This document shows, one piece after another, positions 48,508 through 59,882 of a DNA stretch of 64,000 nucleotides. The DNA comes from Hyunsoonleella jejuensis (GTDB taxonomy: Bacteria > Bacteroidota > Bacteroidia > Flavobacteriales > Flavobacteriaceae), in contig NZ_FOFN01000004.1 in assembly GCF_900111025.1 (NCBI RefSeq), positions 62,001 through 126,000 on the forward strand, read 5' to 3'. The translations under genes were made by a program, and so were the position numbers. The notes under the pieces are model-generated. The model was not told the origin of the DNA, searched no databases, and saw nothing but the letters and a program-made list of their open reading frames with translations. Every line of letters begins with the position of its first letter. Positions within the stretch are counted from its first letter, which is position 1.

Positions 48508-48658
48508 AACTGATTGTTTGGTTTGATTGATGTGTATAAAAGCATAAACTTTTATAATACACCAAATTAATCCCAAATTGCATTGGGAGTTGTTAGCGTT
48601 TTGTTAAATTAAGCTTATCATTTGTTAATTAACAGGTTTAACATTTTTTAAAATGAAG

Positions 48659-49873
48659 TTATTCAGCTAGTAATTCCTTTATAAAACCTTTAAAATCCTC
48701 CTTAAATTCAATATACTTCTCCCCCGTTGCTGGTCCATTAAAGCCAGTATGTATTTTTCTCACTTTACCCGCTTTGTCTAGAAAAATAGTTGTAGGATAA
48801 GACAATACATGATTTAACATAGGTAGTTTCTCTTGCGCTTTTACTTTACTCGAAGATCCATATTGCGCCAATAGAACTGGATATGAGATATCTGTATTTT
48901 CTTTTAATCGCCTTATATTTTCAAAGGCTTTTTCTTTGGATTTTACATACTCAAAGGCTAAAGCAATAATTTCAACATCATCATTAGTATTATTGTTGTA
49001 AAAATTGGAATAAAATCGGCTTTCGTCCAGACAATTAGGACACCATGTACCCATAATTTGAACGAGTACGACTTTATTTTTAAACTGCTCATCATGTAGC
49101 GACACCATATTACCATTTTCATCAGGAAAAGAAAATTCCATCTTATCATAGCCATCTTTTAAAAACGTAAGTGAATCGGCATCTGGCAATTCATAATTTT
49201 CATTACGTTTTGCTGTGAATGGCTCTTTCCAATGATTTCCAGAATAAAACATACCATGCATTACACTATCGCTAACTTCAGCAGTAAATAAAAACGCATG
49301 CGCCCCATCAAACGTAGAAAGTTTTAATTGGTTACCATTCAAAACGCCTTCTAAATACCGGTAATCGCCCGTTGTGGTTCTAAAAGTTCCTGTAACTATA
49401 TTGTCATATTGCTTAAAAATACCTTTGGCCACATAAACATCTTCTTGAGAATTTGGACTAAATACTGTTTCCCAATTTCCCGAGATATTATATCTAGTCC
49501 CGCTTTCGTCAATTTCAAACCTAGAATCGTTTTTTTTTGCATAAAATGGTACAACCCTATCTAATTCTGGTTGCACAAAATTACCTTTTAATGCGCCATC
49601 GTCAATTTTTGCAGCTATAAATCCCTCAAAAACTGGAGTTTGAATATATACCGAATCGTTTTCATACTTTACATTATTTACTGCGATAACCTCCTCTGCA
49701 TTAAATATTTTCAATTCATTGTCAGACATCACCTCAAAAACAAATGGCAAATTCAAGGTTTCATCCACTTTTAATTCCGCCCTGTACTTACCAGTTTTCA
49801 ATGTAACTACCTCGTGTTCCTTTTTACATCCAAATACTAACACAAACGCTATAATAAAAAACTTTGCCTTCAT
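48659..49873 (-). CDS. TlpA-like thioredoxin-fold lipoprotein
   Basis: This 404-residue lipoprotein (FIIAFVLVFGC lipobox, Cys16) has an N-terminal beta-rich domain of about 220 residues (GKYRAELKVDETLNLPFVFE and YFlEGVLNGNQLKLSTFDGA-like strands). A thioredoxin/redoxin domain follows with the redox pair in IMGTWCPNCLDESRFYSNF and the cis-Pro region LSYPTTIFLDKAGKVRKIHTG. It should reduce or exchange disulfides in the periplasm, for cytochrome or envelope proteins. The gene is divergent from pheT and ends before a strong hairpin. Confidence 0.9.
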   Translation of the reverse strand: MKAKFFIIAFVLVFGCKKEHEVVTLKTGKYRAELKVDETLNLPFVFEVMSDNELKIFNAEEVIAVNNVKYENDSVYIQTPVFEGFIAAKIDDGALKGNFVQPELDRVVPFYAKKNDSRFEIDESGTRYNISGNWETVFSPNSQEDVYVAKGIFKQYDNIVTGTFRTTTGDYRYLEGVLNGNQLKLSTFDGAHAFLFTAEVSDSVMHGMFYSGNHWKEPFTAKRNENYELPDADSLTFLKDGYDKMEFSFPDENGNMVSLHDEQFKNKVVLVQIMGTWCPNCLDESRFYSNFYNNNTNDDVEIIALAFEYVKSKEKAFENIRRLKENTDISYPVLLAQYGSSSKVKAQEKLPMLNHVLSYPTTIFLDKAGKVRKIHTGFNGPATGEKYIEFKEDFKGFIKELLAE

Positions 49874-49962
49874 AAATTACCAGAATCGATTTTTGAAATT
49901 TGAAGCAAGATACACAACTGCTTTCAGACTTTTATTTTTGACATACAAAATAGTATGCATTG

Positions 49963-49993
49963 TTTGAATACTAACCTCAAAAAATTATCTTTG
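49963..49993 (+). promoter_or_regulatory. pheT promoter (TTTG-N19-TATCTTTG)
   Basis: TTTG at 49963-49966, 19 bases, then TATCTTTG at 49986-49993: an exact Bacteroidota consensus promoter, with start expected near 49999, about 19 bases before the ATG. Confidence 0.8.
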
Positions 49994-50017
49994 TGAGCTC
50001 TAATAGGATAATGATTT

Positions 50018-52447
50018 ATGAAGATTTCATACAACTGGTTAAAGCAATTTATTGATATTGATTGGTCACCAGAACAAACCAGCGAATTACTTACAGATTT
50101 AGGACTTGAAGTTGAAGGATTAGAAAAGTTTCAGTCTATAAAAGGTGGACTTGAAGGCGTAGTAGTTGGCAAGGTTTTAACATGCAACAAACATCCAAAT
50201 GCAGACAAATTAAAGGTAACCACTGTTGATGTAGGTGATGCAGTACCATTACAAATAGTATGTGGCGCACCGAATGTTGCCGCTGGACAAAAGGTACCTG
50301 TTGCTACTATTGGTACTACTTTATATACTGAAGAAGGTGAGGCATGGACCATTAAAAAAGGTAAAATTAGAGGTGAAGAAAGCCATGGTATGATTTGTGC
50401 CGAAGATGAACTTGGTTTGGGAACTTCACATGATGGTATCATGATTTTAGACGAATCTATTAAAGTTGGAACACCTGCTGCCACTATTTTTAAAATTGAA
50501 AATGATACTGTTTTTGAAATAGGCTTAACACCAAATAGAGCGGACGCCATGAGTCATTATGGTACAGCACGCGATTTAAAAGCGGGATTATTACAAAAAG
50601 AGATTAAGGTAGAGCTAATAACACCTTCTGTTAGTGCATTTAACGTTGAAAATAGAACATTAAAGATTGATGTTGATGTTATTGATAAGGAGTTAGCACC
50701 ACGATATTGCGGGGTTACCATTTCTGGAATTAAAGTTGCTGAATCTCCAGAGTGGTTAAAACACCGTTTGCAAGCCATAGGCTTAAGCCCGATAAATAAT
50801 GTAGTAGATGTTACCAATTACGTTCTACATGAACTCGGGCAGCCTTTACACGCTTTTGATGCTAGTAAAATTGAAGGTGATAAAATTGAGGTTAAAACAT
50901 TAAAAAAAGGAACAAAGTTTATCACACTTGATGGTGTTGAACGCGAGCTGCATGAAGAAGACCTTATGATTTGTGATGCCGAAAAACCGATGTGTATCGC
51001 TGGTGTATTTGGCGGGATTGATTCTGGTGTTACCGAAAAAACTCGAAGTATTTTTCTTGAAAGTGCGTATTTTAATCCTGTTAGCGTTAGAAAAACAGCG
51101 AAACGCCATGGTTTAAATACAGACGCCTCTTTTCGTTTTGAGCGCGGAATTGACCCCAAGATTACGGAATACGCTTTAAAGCGTGCAGCCCTGTTAATCC
51201 AAGAATTGGCTGGCGGTGACATCACAAGTGATATTATTGATGTTTACCCTAAGAAAATTGAAGATTTTCAAGTTCGCTTGAGCTTTGAAAATGCCAAAAA
51301 AATTATTGGCGAAGAAATCCCAAAAGAAACCATTAAAAGCATTCTTACATCTCTAGACATAAAAGTGAATAATGTTACTGAAACTGGATTAGGTTTAACT
51401 GTTCCTGCTTTTAGAAATGACGTGCAACGAGAAGCTGATATTATTGAAGAAATTCTTCGTGTTTATGGTTATAACAACATTAGTATTTCTGAAAAGTTGA
51501 ATGCTTCTATTTCCAGTATGTCCCGTTTTGAAGATTTTAAAATACAGAATACTATTGGTGATCAGTTGGCAGGACAAGGCTTTTTTGAAATATTATCAAA
51601 CTCTTTAACTACGCCTAACTATGCCGCTTTAAGTGAGCAACTCAAAGAAACGCACAATATAGAAATGCTAAATCCGCTAAGCAATGATTTATCGGTGTTA
51701 AGACAATCCTTGGTGTTTTCTGGACTTGAAGCTATCTCCTACAACAGCAATAGAAAACGCCAAGACTTAAAGTTATTTGAATTTGGTAAAACCTATCACA
51801 AGTATTCTGAAGAAAACGTTGAAAGCAAGCATCTTACGCTGTTTGCGTCTGGAAGCCAAAGTTTAGAGCGATGGAATGCCAATACGAACCAAAAAAATGA
51901 TTTTTTCTTTTTAAAAGGTATTGTTGTTGCTATTCTTGAACGCTTAGGTATTACTAGATTTAACGAAACACCTATTAAAAATGATGTGTTCAGTGAAGGT
52001 GTTTCCCTTAGTTTGGGCAAAATGAACCTAGTTGACTTTGGTCTGGTAACGAAAAGCATATTAAAACATTTTGATATTTCCCAGGAAGTGGTTTGTGCCG
52101 ATTTTAATTGGGATACTATTCTTGATATGGTGAAACGTAACAAGATTACGTTTAAGCCCATACCTAAATATCCTGAGGTACGTCGCGATTTTGCTTTGTT
52201 ATTAGATGATAGTATAACGTTTGAATCTATTTATAAAATTGCGAAACAAACTGAAAAGCAATTACTAAAGCAAGTAAATTTATTTGACGTTTATCAAGGC
52301 AAAAATCTGCCTGCTGGAAAAAAGAGTTACGCTGTTAGTTTTACGCTTCAAGATGAAAACAAAACACTTAATGATAAGCAGATTGACAAGATTATGAATA
52401 AACTTCAATCTAATTTTGAAAAGCAACTTGGTGCGGAGTTGCGCTAA
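50018..52447 (+). CDS. pheT: phenylalanine--tRNA ligase beta subunit
   Basis: This 809-residue subunit of the (alpha-beta)2 synthetase charges tRNA-Phe. In order: N-terminal MKISYNWLKQFIDIDWSPEQ, the EMAP-like tRNA-binding domain (VVVGKVLTCNKHPNADKLKV, IVCGAPNVAAGQKVPVA), B3/B4 editing domain (APRYCGVTISGIKV, LGQPLHAFDASKI), B5 (DVYPKKIEDFQVRL), catalytic-like core and the C-terminal FDX-ACB anticodon-binding domain (PIPKYPEVRRDFALLLDDSI). Length and order are normal. pheS is not adjacent, which is usual for this phylum. It has its own consensus promoter and terminator. Confidence 0.97.
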   Translation: MKISYNWLKQFIDIDWSPEQTSELLTDLGLEVEGLEKFQSIKGGLEGVVVGKVLTCNKHPNADKLKVTTVDVGDAVPLQIVCGAPNVAAGQKVPVATIGTTLYTEEGEAWTIKKGKIRGEESHGMICAEDELGLGTSHDGIMILDESIKVGTPAATIFKIENDTVFEIGLTPNRADAMSHYGTARDLKAGLLQKEIKVELITPSVSAFNVENRTLKIDVDVIDKELAPRYCGVTISGIKVAESPEWLKHRLQAIGLSPINNVVDVTNYVLHELGQPLHAFDASKIEGDKIEVKTLKKGTKFITLDGVERELHEEDLMICDAEKPMCIAGVFGGIDSGVTEKTRSIFLESAYFNPVSVRKTAKRHGLNTDASFRFERGIDPKITEYALKRAALLIQELAGGDITSDIIDVYPKKIEDFQVRLSFENAKKIIGEEIPKETIKSILTSLDIKVNNVTETGLGLTVPAFRNDVQREADIIEEILRVYGYNNISISEKLNASISSMSRFEDFKIQNTIGDQLAGQGFFEILSNSLTTPNYAALSEQLKETHNIEMLNPLSNDLSVLRQSLVFSGLEAISYNSNRKRQDLKLFEFGKTYHKYSEENVESKHLTLFASGSQSLERWNANTNQKNDFFFLKGIVVAILERLGITRFNETPIKNDVFSEGVSLSLGKMNLVDFGLVTKSILKHFDISQEVVCADFNWDTILDMVKRNKITFKPIPKYPEVRRDFALLLDDSITFESIYKIAKQTEKQLLKQVNLFDVYQGKNLPAGKKSYAVSFTLQDENKTLNDKQIDKIMNKLQSNFEKQLGAELR

Positions 52448-52463
52448 ATTATAGAAAAAAATC

Positions 52464-52490
52464 AAAAAGCCAGCGTGTGCTGGCTTTTTT
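52464..52490. terminator. bidirectional terminator of pheT
   Basis: AAAAAGCCAGC-GTGT-GCTGGCTTTTTT, an 11-base perfect stem between convergent genes. Confidence 0.92.
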
Positions 52491-52512
52491 AATCTTTAAA
52501 ATATTGCGCTTT

Positions 52513-55197
52513 CTACAATCTTTTTAATGTTAACTTTCCACTAGCTTTCGCACTTACAACCAAACCTCCAGTAATATCGGAAGTATAGTCTCCCTCAAAA
52601 GAGTCTGTAGACTCATTATAAACCCCTGTATAATTTAAATCTCTATAAGTAAACTGCCAGCCGCTGGTTTGAGCACTTATAATCTTAATTGTTAAAGTGT
52701 TTCCATCTAATGACCATTCGTTTATTGTAGGTGTATCAGAATTACCGATTCTTTGAGTATTCCAATCCATTATACCGCATAAATCAACATTAGTACACCC
52801 TAAACTACTTTCAATAAAAACAAAATTCCTAGTGTTTTCATGAAACGAACATCCACAACAATAGCTACCTAATTTATCACAATTACTCACATTCCACGTA
52901 GGGCTCCAATCTCCAGACATGTCCAGCACCCCCTCCTGAATCCCTTGTCCTTTTATTTCAATTTTATTATTTATATCATCTACGTCGTTACTTATGACTA
53001 GAATATCATCATAGTTTCCAACCTCGGTTGGATTGAAAGTAATTTCTATCTGCTTCTGGACGAACGGATTTAATACCCCTCCATTAACCCAACCTGTTGC
53101 TGTATAACCATTCGGTAAAACTACAGGGTCTACATTTATACTCTTATTTAAATTATGATTGCTTATTGTTAAAACTCTCGTTGGAGGTGTTTCTGGATTT
53201 ATAAGTACATCCCCAAAATCTAAATTACCCTCAAGGGTAATTTTATCATCTGTACCAAAACCAACAACTTCTATTTGGTTGTTAATATTATCTACGTTAT
53301 TGTTAAACGTAATAGTTCCTGTATAGTCTTTAACTTCAGTTGGCTTAAAAACGACTAGCAAACTTTCAGAATCATATGCTGCAATAGGTTTTATTTGCCA
53401 TAGAGAAGAAAAACCATCAGGAAAATCAATAGATGTAATATTAAGGATTTCACTTGATTTATTTTCAATCACTATGGTTTGTCCTTTCTCCTCATTAATT
53501 TTCACTTCTCCAAAATCTGTATTGCCATAAATATCAACGGTTTTTGTAGGTTCTAGTCCCACTGCAACTTCCGCTACGGCTTCGTAATCAAAAGCTGGTT
53601 TTATAAGAATTTCAGAAGGTTTTTCTCCCATAACGAGTTTTACCTCAATTTTACCTTCGGTATTTGTGTTTATGTAACCGTTAATATCGTAGTTGTTTTG
53701 AGAAATATCTGCATCACCTTCTGTAACCTCTGGCAAAAATTTTAGGTTTACGGCTTTTATCCATTTTTCATCCTTCTTTACCGCAGAGCTTAAAACACCT
53801 CTAGTAATATCATAACTTACTTCTAACTCTTCGAAAGTTTTAAAGTACGAAAATACTTCCTCTGGGTCACCTTCAAATTTCAACTCAGATTCGTCCTTAC
53901 CAGTTAAATTTCCAAAAGATAATCCATTGCTATAGTTTCTTTGTTCTTCTAGATATATTTTCGAACCCATAAAGTCTCTAAGCATTAAAGCTAAGGTTGA
54001 AACATCCTCTATAGTACTTAAGCGCTTGGAAATTCCATCAGTAAGAATCTTAAGATATTTACTCGCGGTTCCTGAATAGCAAGATACAAAGATCTCGTCG
54101 GCATTACTTCCAAGGTTTATAATATCGCTTATCAATTCACCAGAATTCGGCACACTTTGTTTAAAAATTAATTTAGTGACATATAGGTTAATTTCATCCT
54201 GCAACTTTATAAATGAATTCAAGCATGTTGGCTTTGATTTTATAGTTTTAGCAGAAATTGGAATGATATAACCCAACAAATTTGCACTTACAAACAATTT
54301 ATTTCTCGCTCTTACATAATCATAAAGTGGGTCATCTGAACTACCTACTAAGTTTCCATTTGAAATTGCAATTTTATAACTGCCATCCTTACTGAATGTA
54401 GATGATTCCACCTTAATGTCATTATTATCGGTAAATACTTCGTTAAATGCCCAAGAAATAAAAGAAATAGGTGAAAACACCAAACTCTTCGTCTCCAATA
54501 GTTTAGGCTCTAGAAGATATTCGTAAGTAGTCGTGTTTTGAATACTTACACCAACTGCAGCATAAAGAGGGAATTGATTTTCCCAAGATACCTTGCCTTC
54601 TCTATCAAAAGTGAATTTATAAGTACCGTTCTCTTTTCTGGTTTTGCTAGTATCCGCATCATGAGACGCTTTAATATCTACGGTGATATTTCGAACCATT
54701 GAGTTGAAAGATTGGTTATTAAGCGGCGACTTATTTAAATTCAATTCTGAAACTAACAGTTGCTTTATTTTTAAATAGTCGTCATGAGCCTTAATTTCTT
54801 CAAGAATAAACTCAAAATCGTAACCTTGAATAGCAAGTTCTGGATAGGTTAAAAAATAAAACAGTAAAATATCATCAATTTCTGCTTTATTAGATTTTAG
54901 GGTATGCGGAAAGTATCCCATTAATATTTCATCGTTTTCTAAAAGTAAAACAGGTAAGTCCTCAATATCATTTGGCGTGTAAGGATTTTTGAATATACCG
55001 TCTGATGTAATTGCAACTGTAGTGTCAATAGTTATTCCAGTAACACCCGTATAATCAATATCATCAAGCCCTTCAATACTAATTTTAATCTCATCAGGTG
55101 CTGGTTCTTTAATAAAAAAAGCTGGATCTAGAGGCTCAACATTATTATGACATGCGAAAAGTAGGATTAAGAAAGTAGAGTATAATATTTTCTTCAT
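52513..55197 (-). CDS. large lipoprotein with two choice-of-anchor D domains
   Basis: This 894-residue lipoprotein starts at the ATG at 55197, giving KKILYSTFLILLFACHNN with a lipobox Cys; an upstream start at 55224 adds only a spurious leader. Residues about 20-550 match nothing I know. Two adjacent ASPM-SPD-2-Hydin-like (choice-of-anchor D) beta domains follow at about 553-745 (DIYGNTDFGEVKINEEKGQ, EGNLDFGDVLINPETPP, both ending VDxINNxIEVxGxG). The C-terminal ~140 residues are a Cys-rich beta domain (SYCCGCSFHE). It is probably a surface or periplasmic scaffold; no enzyme motif is seen. Confidence 0.8.
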   Translation of the reverse strand: MKKILYSTFLILLFACHNNVEPLDPAFFIKEPAPDEIKISIEGLDDIDYTGVTGITIDTTVAITSDGIFKNPYTPNDIEDLPVLLLENDEILMGYFPHTLKSNKAEIDDILLFYFLTYPELAIQGYDFEFILEEIKAHDDYLKIKQLLVSELNLNKSPLNNQSFNSMVRNITVDIKASHDADTSKTRKENGTYKFTFDREGKVSWENQFPLYAAVGVSIQNTTTYEYLLEPKLLETKSLVFSPISFISWAFNEVFTDNNDIKVESSTFSKDGSYKIAISNGNLVGSSDDPLYDYVRARNKLFVSANLLGYIIPISAKTIKSKPTCLNSFIKLQDEINLYVTKLIFKQSVPNSGELISDIINLGSNADEIFVSCYSGTASKYLKILTDGISKRLSTIEDVSTLALMLRDFMGSKIYLEEQRNYSNGLSFGNLTGKDESELKFEGDPEEVFSYFKTFEELEVSYDITRGVLSSAVKKDEKWIKAVNLKFLPEVTEGDADISQNNYDINGYINTNTEGKIEVKLVMGEKPSEILIKPAFDYEAVAEVAVGLEPTKTVDIYGNTDFGEVKINEEKGQTIVIENKSSEILNITSIDFPDGFSSLWQIKPIAAYDSESLLVVFKPTEVKDYTGTITFNNNVDNINNQIEVVGFGTDDKITLEGNLDFGDVLINPETPPTRVLTISNHNLNKSINVDPVVLPNGYTATGWVNGGVLNPFVQKQIEITFNPTEVGNYDDILVISNDVDDINNKIEIKGQGIQEGVLDMSGDWSPTWNVSNCDKLGSYCCGCSFHENTRNFVFIESSLGCTNVDLCGIMDWNTQRIGNSDTPTINEWSLDGNTLTIKIISAQTSGWQFTYRDLNYTGVYNESTDSFEGDYTSDITGGLVVSAKASGKLTLKRL

Positions 55198-55411
55198 AAG
55201 GTAAGTATTGATTGTTAATAGCACCTTTAATATATGAATTCGTTTCCGCCAAACACATACTTATTACTGGGGATTTCTACCAAACGTTCGTTTTTCTAGT
55301 TAAAATGAAATTAAAAAGTTATTTTCTTAAGGAAATATGTGCAAAACAAGGCTTTAGCTAATTTTACATTCCATGTAATTGAATCTAATTGATTTGATTA
55401 TTTTTGAGCAT

Positions 55412-56284
55412 ATGAAATCAATGTCCATTTTAAAAACTGCTGTTTTACGTAAATTAATACTATGTATTTTTACTGTAGGTATAACTGCACAATCTCAAAC
55501 AACTAAAGATTCTTTAGTTAAAAATGAGAGTACCGTATTAGAGCTTTTAAAATACGACACCAAACAAACCATAAAAAGTGTAGGGCACAGTTTTATACAA
55601 CCGCTGCGATGGAAAGGAAAAGATTTTGGAAAACTTGGCGGACTTATTGCCGGAACTTTGGCATTATCTAGTTTAGACAATGAGACCCATAGATTCTTTG
55701 CAAGAAATAAAGAGGATTTCCCTAAAGGCATAAGAGATTTTGGTTGGTATTTTGGTAGTCCCCAAAATTATTTTATTGCAAATGCCAGTTTATATGGTTT
55801 TGGACTATTTACCAAAAATGAAAAAGTAAGAAAAACGAGTGTATTAATCATTTCTTCTTCTATAACAAATGGTGTTATTAATAGCATCCTTAAAAAGGGC
55901 GTTGGTAGAGCAAGACCTAACAGCGGATATGCATTTAATGATTTTGAGCCTTTTTCGTCCGAGGCGGGTTTCCATTCATTTCCATCGGGACATACCGCAC
56001 TATCTATTACCATGTCTCATGCTATTGCAAAACAATTTTCCAATACATGGGTTAAGGCAGGTATATACAGTATTGGGGCCATTGCTCCTATTTCCAGATT
56101 AGTTGATGGTGCCCATTGGTTAACAGATATCGCTTTTTCTGCTGCAATAAGTATCATTGTTGTAGATAGTATCGATAAATTTCTCTTTAACTCCAACGTA
56201 TACGATTATACAAAGTCACCAAAAAAGATCTCTTGGAATTTTAGTTTTTCGGCTAATCAAATTGGTTTTACAGGTACGTTTTAA
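55412..56284 (+). CDS. phosphatase PAP2 family protein
   Basis: This 290-residue membrane or periplasmic acid phosphatase has the three PAP2 motifs: KKGVGRARPNSG, FHSFPSGHTALS (catalytic His-supporting) and SRLVDGAHWLTD. Members remove phosphate from lipid phosphates such as undecaprenyl pyrophosphate or phosphatidate. I start at the ATG at 55412; a second ATG at 55421 is equally possible, and an upstream TTG at 55379 is unlikely. The N-terminus LRKLILCIFTVGITAQSQ looks like a signal peptide. Confidence 0.88.
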   Translation: MKSMSILKTAVLRKLILCIFTVGITAQSQTTKDSLVKNESTVLELLKYDTKQTIKSVGHSFIQPLRWKGKDFGKLGGLIAGTLALSSLDNETHRFFARNKEDFPKGIRDFGWYFGSPQNYFIANASLYGFGLFTKNEKVRKTSVLIISSSITNGVINSILKKGVGRARPNSGYAFNDFEPFSSEAGFHSFPSGHTALSITMSHAIAKQFSNTWVKAGIYSIGAIAPISRLVDGAHWLTDIAFSAAISIIVVDSIDKFLFNSNVYDYTKSPKKISWNFSFSANQIGFTGTF

Positions 56285-56333
56285 ACTTGCTAATCTCACT
56301 TATTTTACATAACTTTAAATAAAACATTTAGTT

Positions 56334-56564
56334 ATGTCAAACTATATCAAAGTTTTTGAAGGTAGCTTCGTTCAGGTACAACATATATTTCAATCTCTTG
56401 AAGCCCAAAATATATCAGCTATTATTAAAGACGAAGCTGAATCGGGGCGAATAGCTGGTTTCGGTGGCGCTATTCACGACTTTCAAGAAATTCATGTGCA
56501 TAAAGATGAAATTAAAGAAGCTACTAAAATTGTAGCGCATTTAATTTCTGAAATGGAAGCCTAA
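56334..56564 (+). CDS. DUF2007 domain-containing small protein
   Basis: This 76-residue protein has the DUF2007 (putative signal-transducing, PII-like fold) pattern: KVFEGSFVQVQHIFQSLEAQ, AIIKDEAESGRIAG and EIHVHKDEIKEATKIV. It is cytoplasmic. No ligand is known. It ends two bases before the stop of the convergent ABC-F gene. Confidence 0.82.
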   Translation: MSNYIKVFEGSFVQVQHIFQSLEAQNISAIIKDEAESGRIAGFGGAIHDFQEIHVHKDEIKEATKIVAHLISEMEA

Positions 56565-56565
56565 A

Positions 56566-58194
<1,629 letters not shown>

Positions 58195-58212
58195 CTAGTT
58201 TTAAAATTTTTG

Positions 58213-58220
58213 CAAAAGTA
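58213..58220 (-). promoter_or_regulatory. -7 element (TACTTTTG, minus strand) of the ABC-F gene
   Basis: The complement CAAAAGTA is 21 bases before the ATG. No exact -33 element is seen. Confidence 0.4.
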
Positions 58221-58327
58221 AAAAATATAAGCGTTACCTAAAGCATATTAGATTTAATTTTTAATGTCTATTAAAGGTCCTTTCAACATTTAACAGCGCA
58301 TTAACAGCGTATTATACCTGCAAAATT

Positions 58328-58335
58328 TATTTTTG
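58328..58335 (+). promoter_or_regulatory. -7 element (TATTTTTG) of the TlpA-like gene
   Basis: A perfect TAnnTTTG, about 41 bases upstream of the ATG at 58377. Confidence 0.4.
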
Positions 58336-58376
58336 TATCGACAAACAATAATGTTTGCGTTTTCGAGGAGGGATAT

Positions 58377-59786
58377 ATGAAATTATATATATACATCGTA
58401 TGTATTGTTCTCACGCTTGTTAGTTGCGGTAAAGACTCATGCAAGTATGCTGTTATTGGAGGAGAAATCATCAATAGGAATACAGATTATGTAGTTCTTT
58501 TTGACTCTAATAAGGTAATAGATACTGTTAAACTTGATGGCAACAGCAGGTTTTCTTATAAAATAGAGAATTTAACCCCGGGATTCTACACCTTTAAACA
58601 TGGTGGCGAGATACAAATGGTTTTGCTAGAACCGGCAGACAGTGTCATGTTTCGCCTAAATACATTGGATTTTGATGAGTCGCTAGTTTATACCGGTAAT
58701 GGTGCAAAGAAAAACAATTACTTAATTAACGATTTTCTGCAAAGTGAAAAAGAAGAAAAGGAAGTCTTTAAGTTATGTCAACTAAAACCTAATGATTTTG
58801 AGAGGCAAATAGATTCCATTAGAGCTAGAAAAAATAAAAATTTACAGGCTTTTAAAGAAAAACATAACACTTCGATGCTTTTCAACAAAATAGCTCAAGC
58901 AAATATAGATTACGATTATTACTCTAGTAAGGAAGTTTATCCATTTGTCCATTATGGTCGTAATAAGAAGAAAATAATCGACGCTATACCTGATGACTTT
59001 TATGATTACAGAAAAGACATTAACTATAACGATGATTTCTTTAAGGATTATTTTAATTACACCTCGTTCTTAAAGCGCAGCTTCAACAACATTGCTCTGG
59101 AGACTCATTTGGAACATGCCAAAACACCTTATAGAATATGGACTAATGTTTGCTATAATTTAGATAGAATGGCAGCTATAGATAGTTTGGTGCACAATCC
59201 TAGTATAAAAAATGAACTTTTATACCATTATGGCATGATCTTTCTTTCTAAAAACAAGAAGATTGAAGATAACCAAAAGGTGATTGATTATTTTTTAACT
59301 AAAAGTACCAATGAAAAAAACAACCAGTTAATTTTAGATTACAGTACATCTATTAATAAATTAAAACCTGGGGAACGCTTTCCTAGTGTTTTGGTACGAA
59401 ATTTAGAAAATGATTTAATAGATATAAATGATGTCATCAATAAACCTACTGTTGTGTATTTTTGGTCTCATTTGTATAAAGGTTACTTCGAAGATAGCCA
59501 CAGACGCGTTAAGGAACTTATAAAAAAATATCCTGAAGTAGAGTTCATTTCAGTTAACATAGACGATTATAGTAAAGATCGCTGGGTTTCTACAGTAAAA
59601 AACAAAAAACAGGCATTACAGCACGAATATATCTTTGAAGTTCCAAAAACATCCATGCAACAACTAGCGGTTTATCCACTAACAAAAGTAATTTTAGTAA
59701 GTAAGGATAATAAAATAGTTAATGGTCATTCGAATATGTTTGTTAATGGTTTTGAAGAAGAACTTTTGGGTTTATTAAATCATTAA
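58377..59786 (+). CDS. TlpA-like lipoprotein with DUF4369-type N-terminus, CxxC missing
   Basis: This 469-residue lipoprotein (YIVCIVLTLVSCGK, Cys18) has an N-terminal DUF4369-like beta domain (VVLFDSNKVIDTVKLDGNSR, YTFKHGGEIQMVLLEPADSV), a long helical middle and a C-terminal thioredoxin fold from PGERFPSVLVRNLEND. At the active-site position the sequence is TVVYFWSHLYKGYFEDSHRR, with no Cys pair, so it cannot act as a disulfide reductase; a binding or chaperone role is possible. Family members otherwise sit in flavobacterial outer-membrane or periplasmic redox systems. It precedes a small gene and trmD. Confidence 0.85.
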   Translation: MKLYIYIVCIVLTLVSCGKDSCKYAVIGGEIINRNTDYVVLFDSNKVIDTVKLDGNSRFSYKIENLTPGFYTFKHGGEIQMVLLEPADSVMFRLNTLDFDESLVYTGNGAKKNNYLINDFLQSEKEEKEVFKLCQLKPNDFERQIDSIRARKNKNLQAFKEKHNTSMLFNKIAQANIDYDYYSSKEVYPFVHYGRNKKKIIDAIPDDFYDYRKDINYNDDFFKDYFNYTSFLKRSFNNIALETHLEHAKTPYRIWTNVCYNLDRMAAIDSLVHNPSIKNELLYHYGMIFLSKNKKIEDNQKVIDYFLTKSTNEKNNQLILDYSTSINKLKPGERFPSVLVRNLENDLIDINDVINKPTVVYFWSHLYKGYFEDSHRRVKELIKKYPEVEFISVNIDDYSKDRWVSTVKNKKQALQHEYIFEVPKTSMQQLAVYPLTKVILVSKDNKIVNGHSNMFVNGFEEELLGLLNH

Positions 59787-59882
59787 ACTGACAAATTTTC
59801 ACTTTTTTCTGAAGTTTAATATTGGAATGTTTTTTGAGAACCATTAGATGATTTTATAGTTTAATCTTAAATATTTTAAATT

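Noticed and set aside
38250-48660. Search for a repeat of the tRNA-Ser 3' end as an island att site
   Set aside because: No copy of TTCGAATCCCTCTTTCTCC was seen on the far side by eye.
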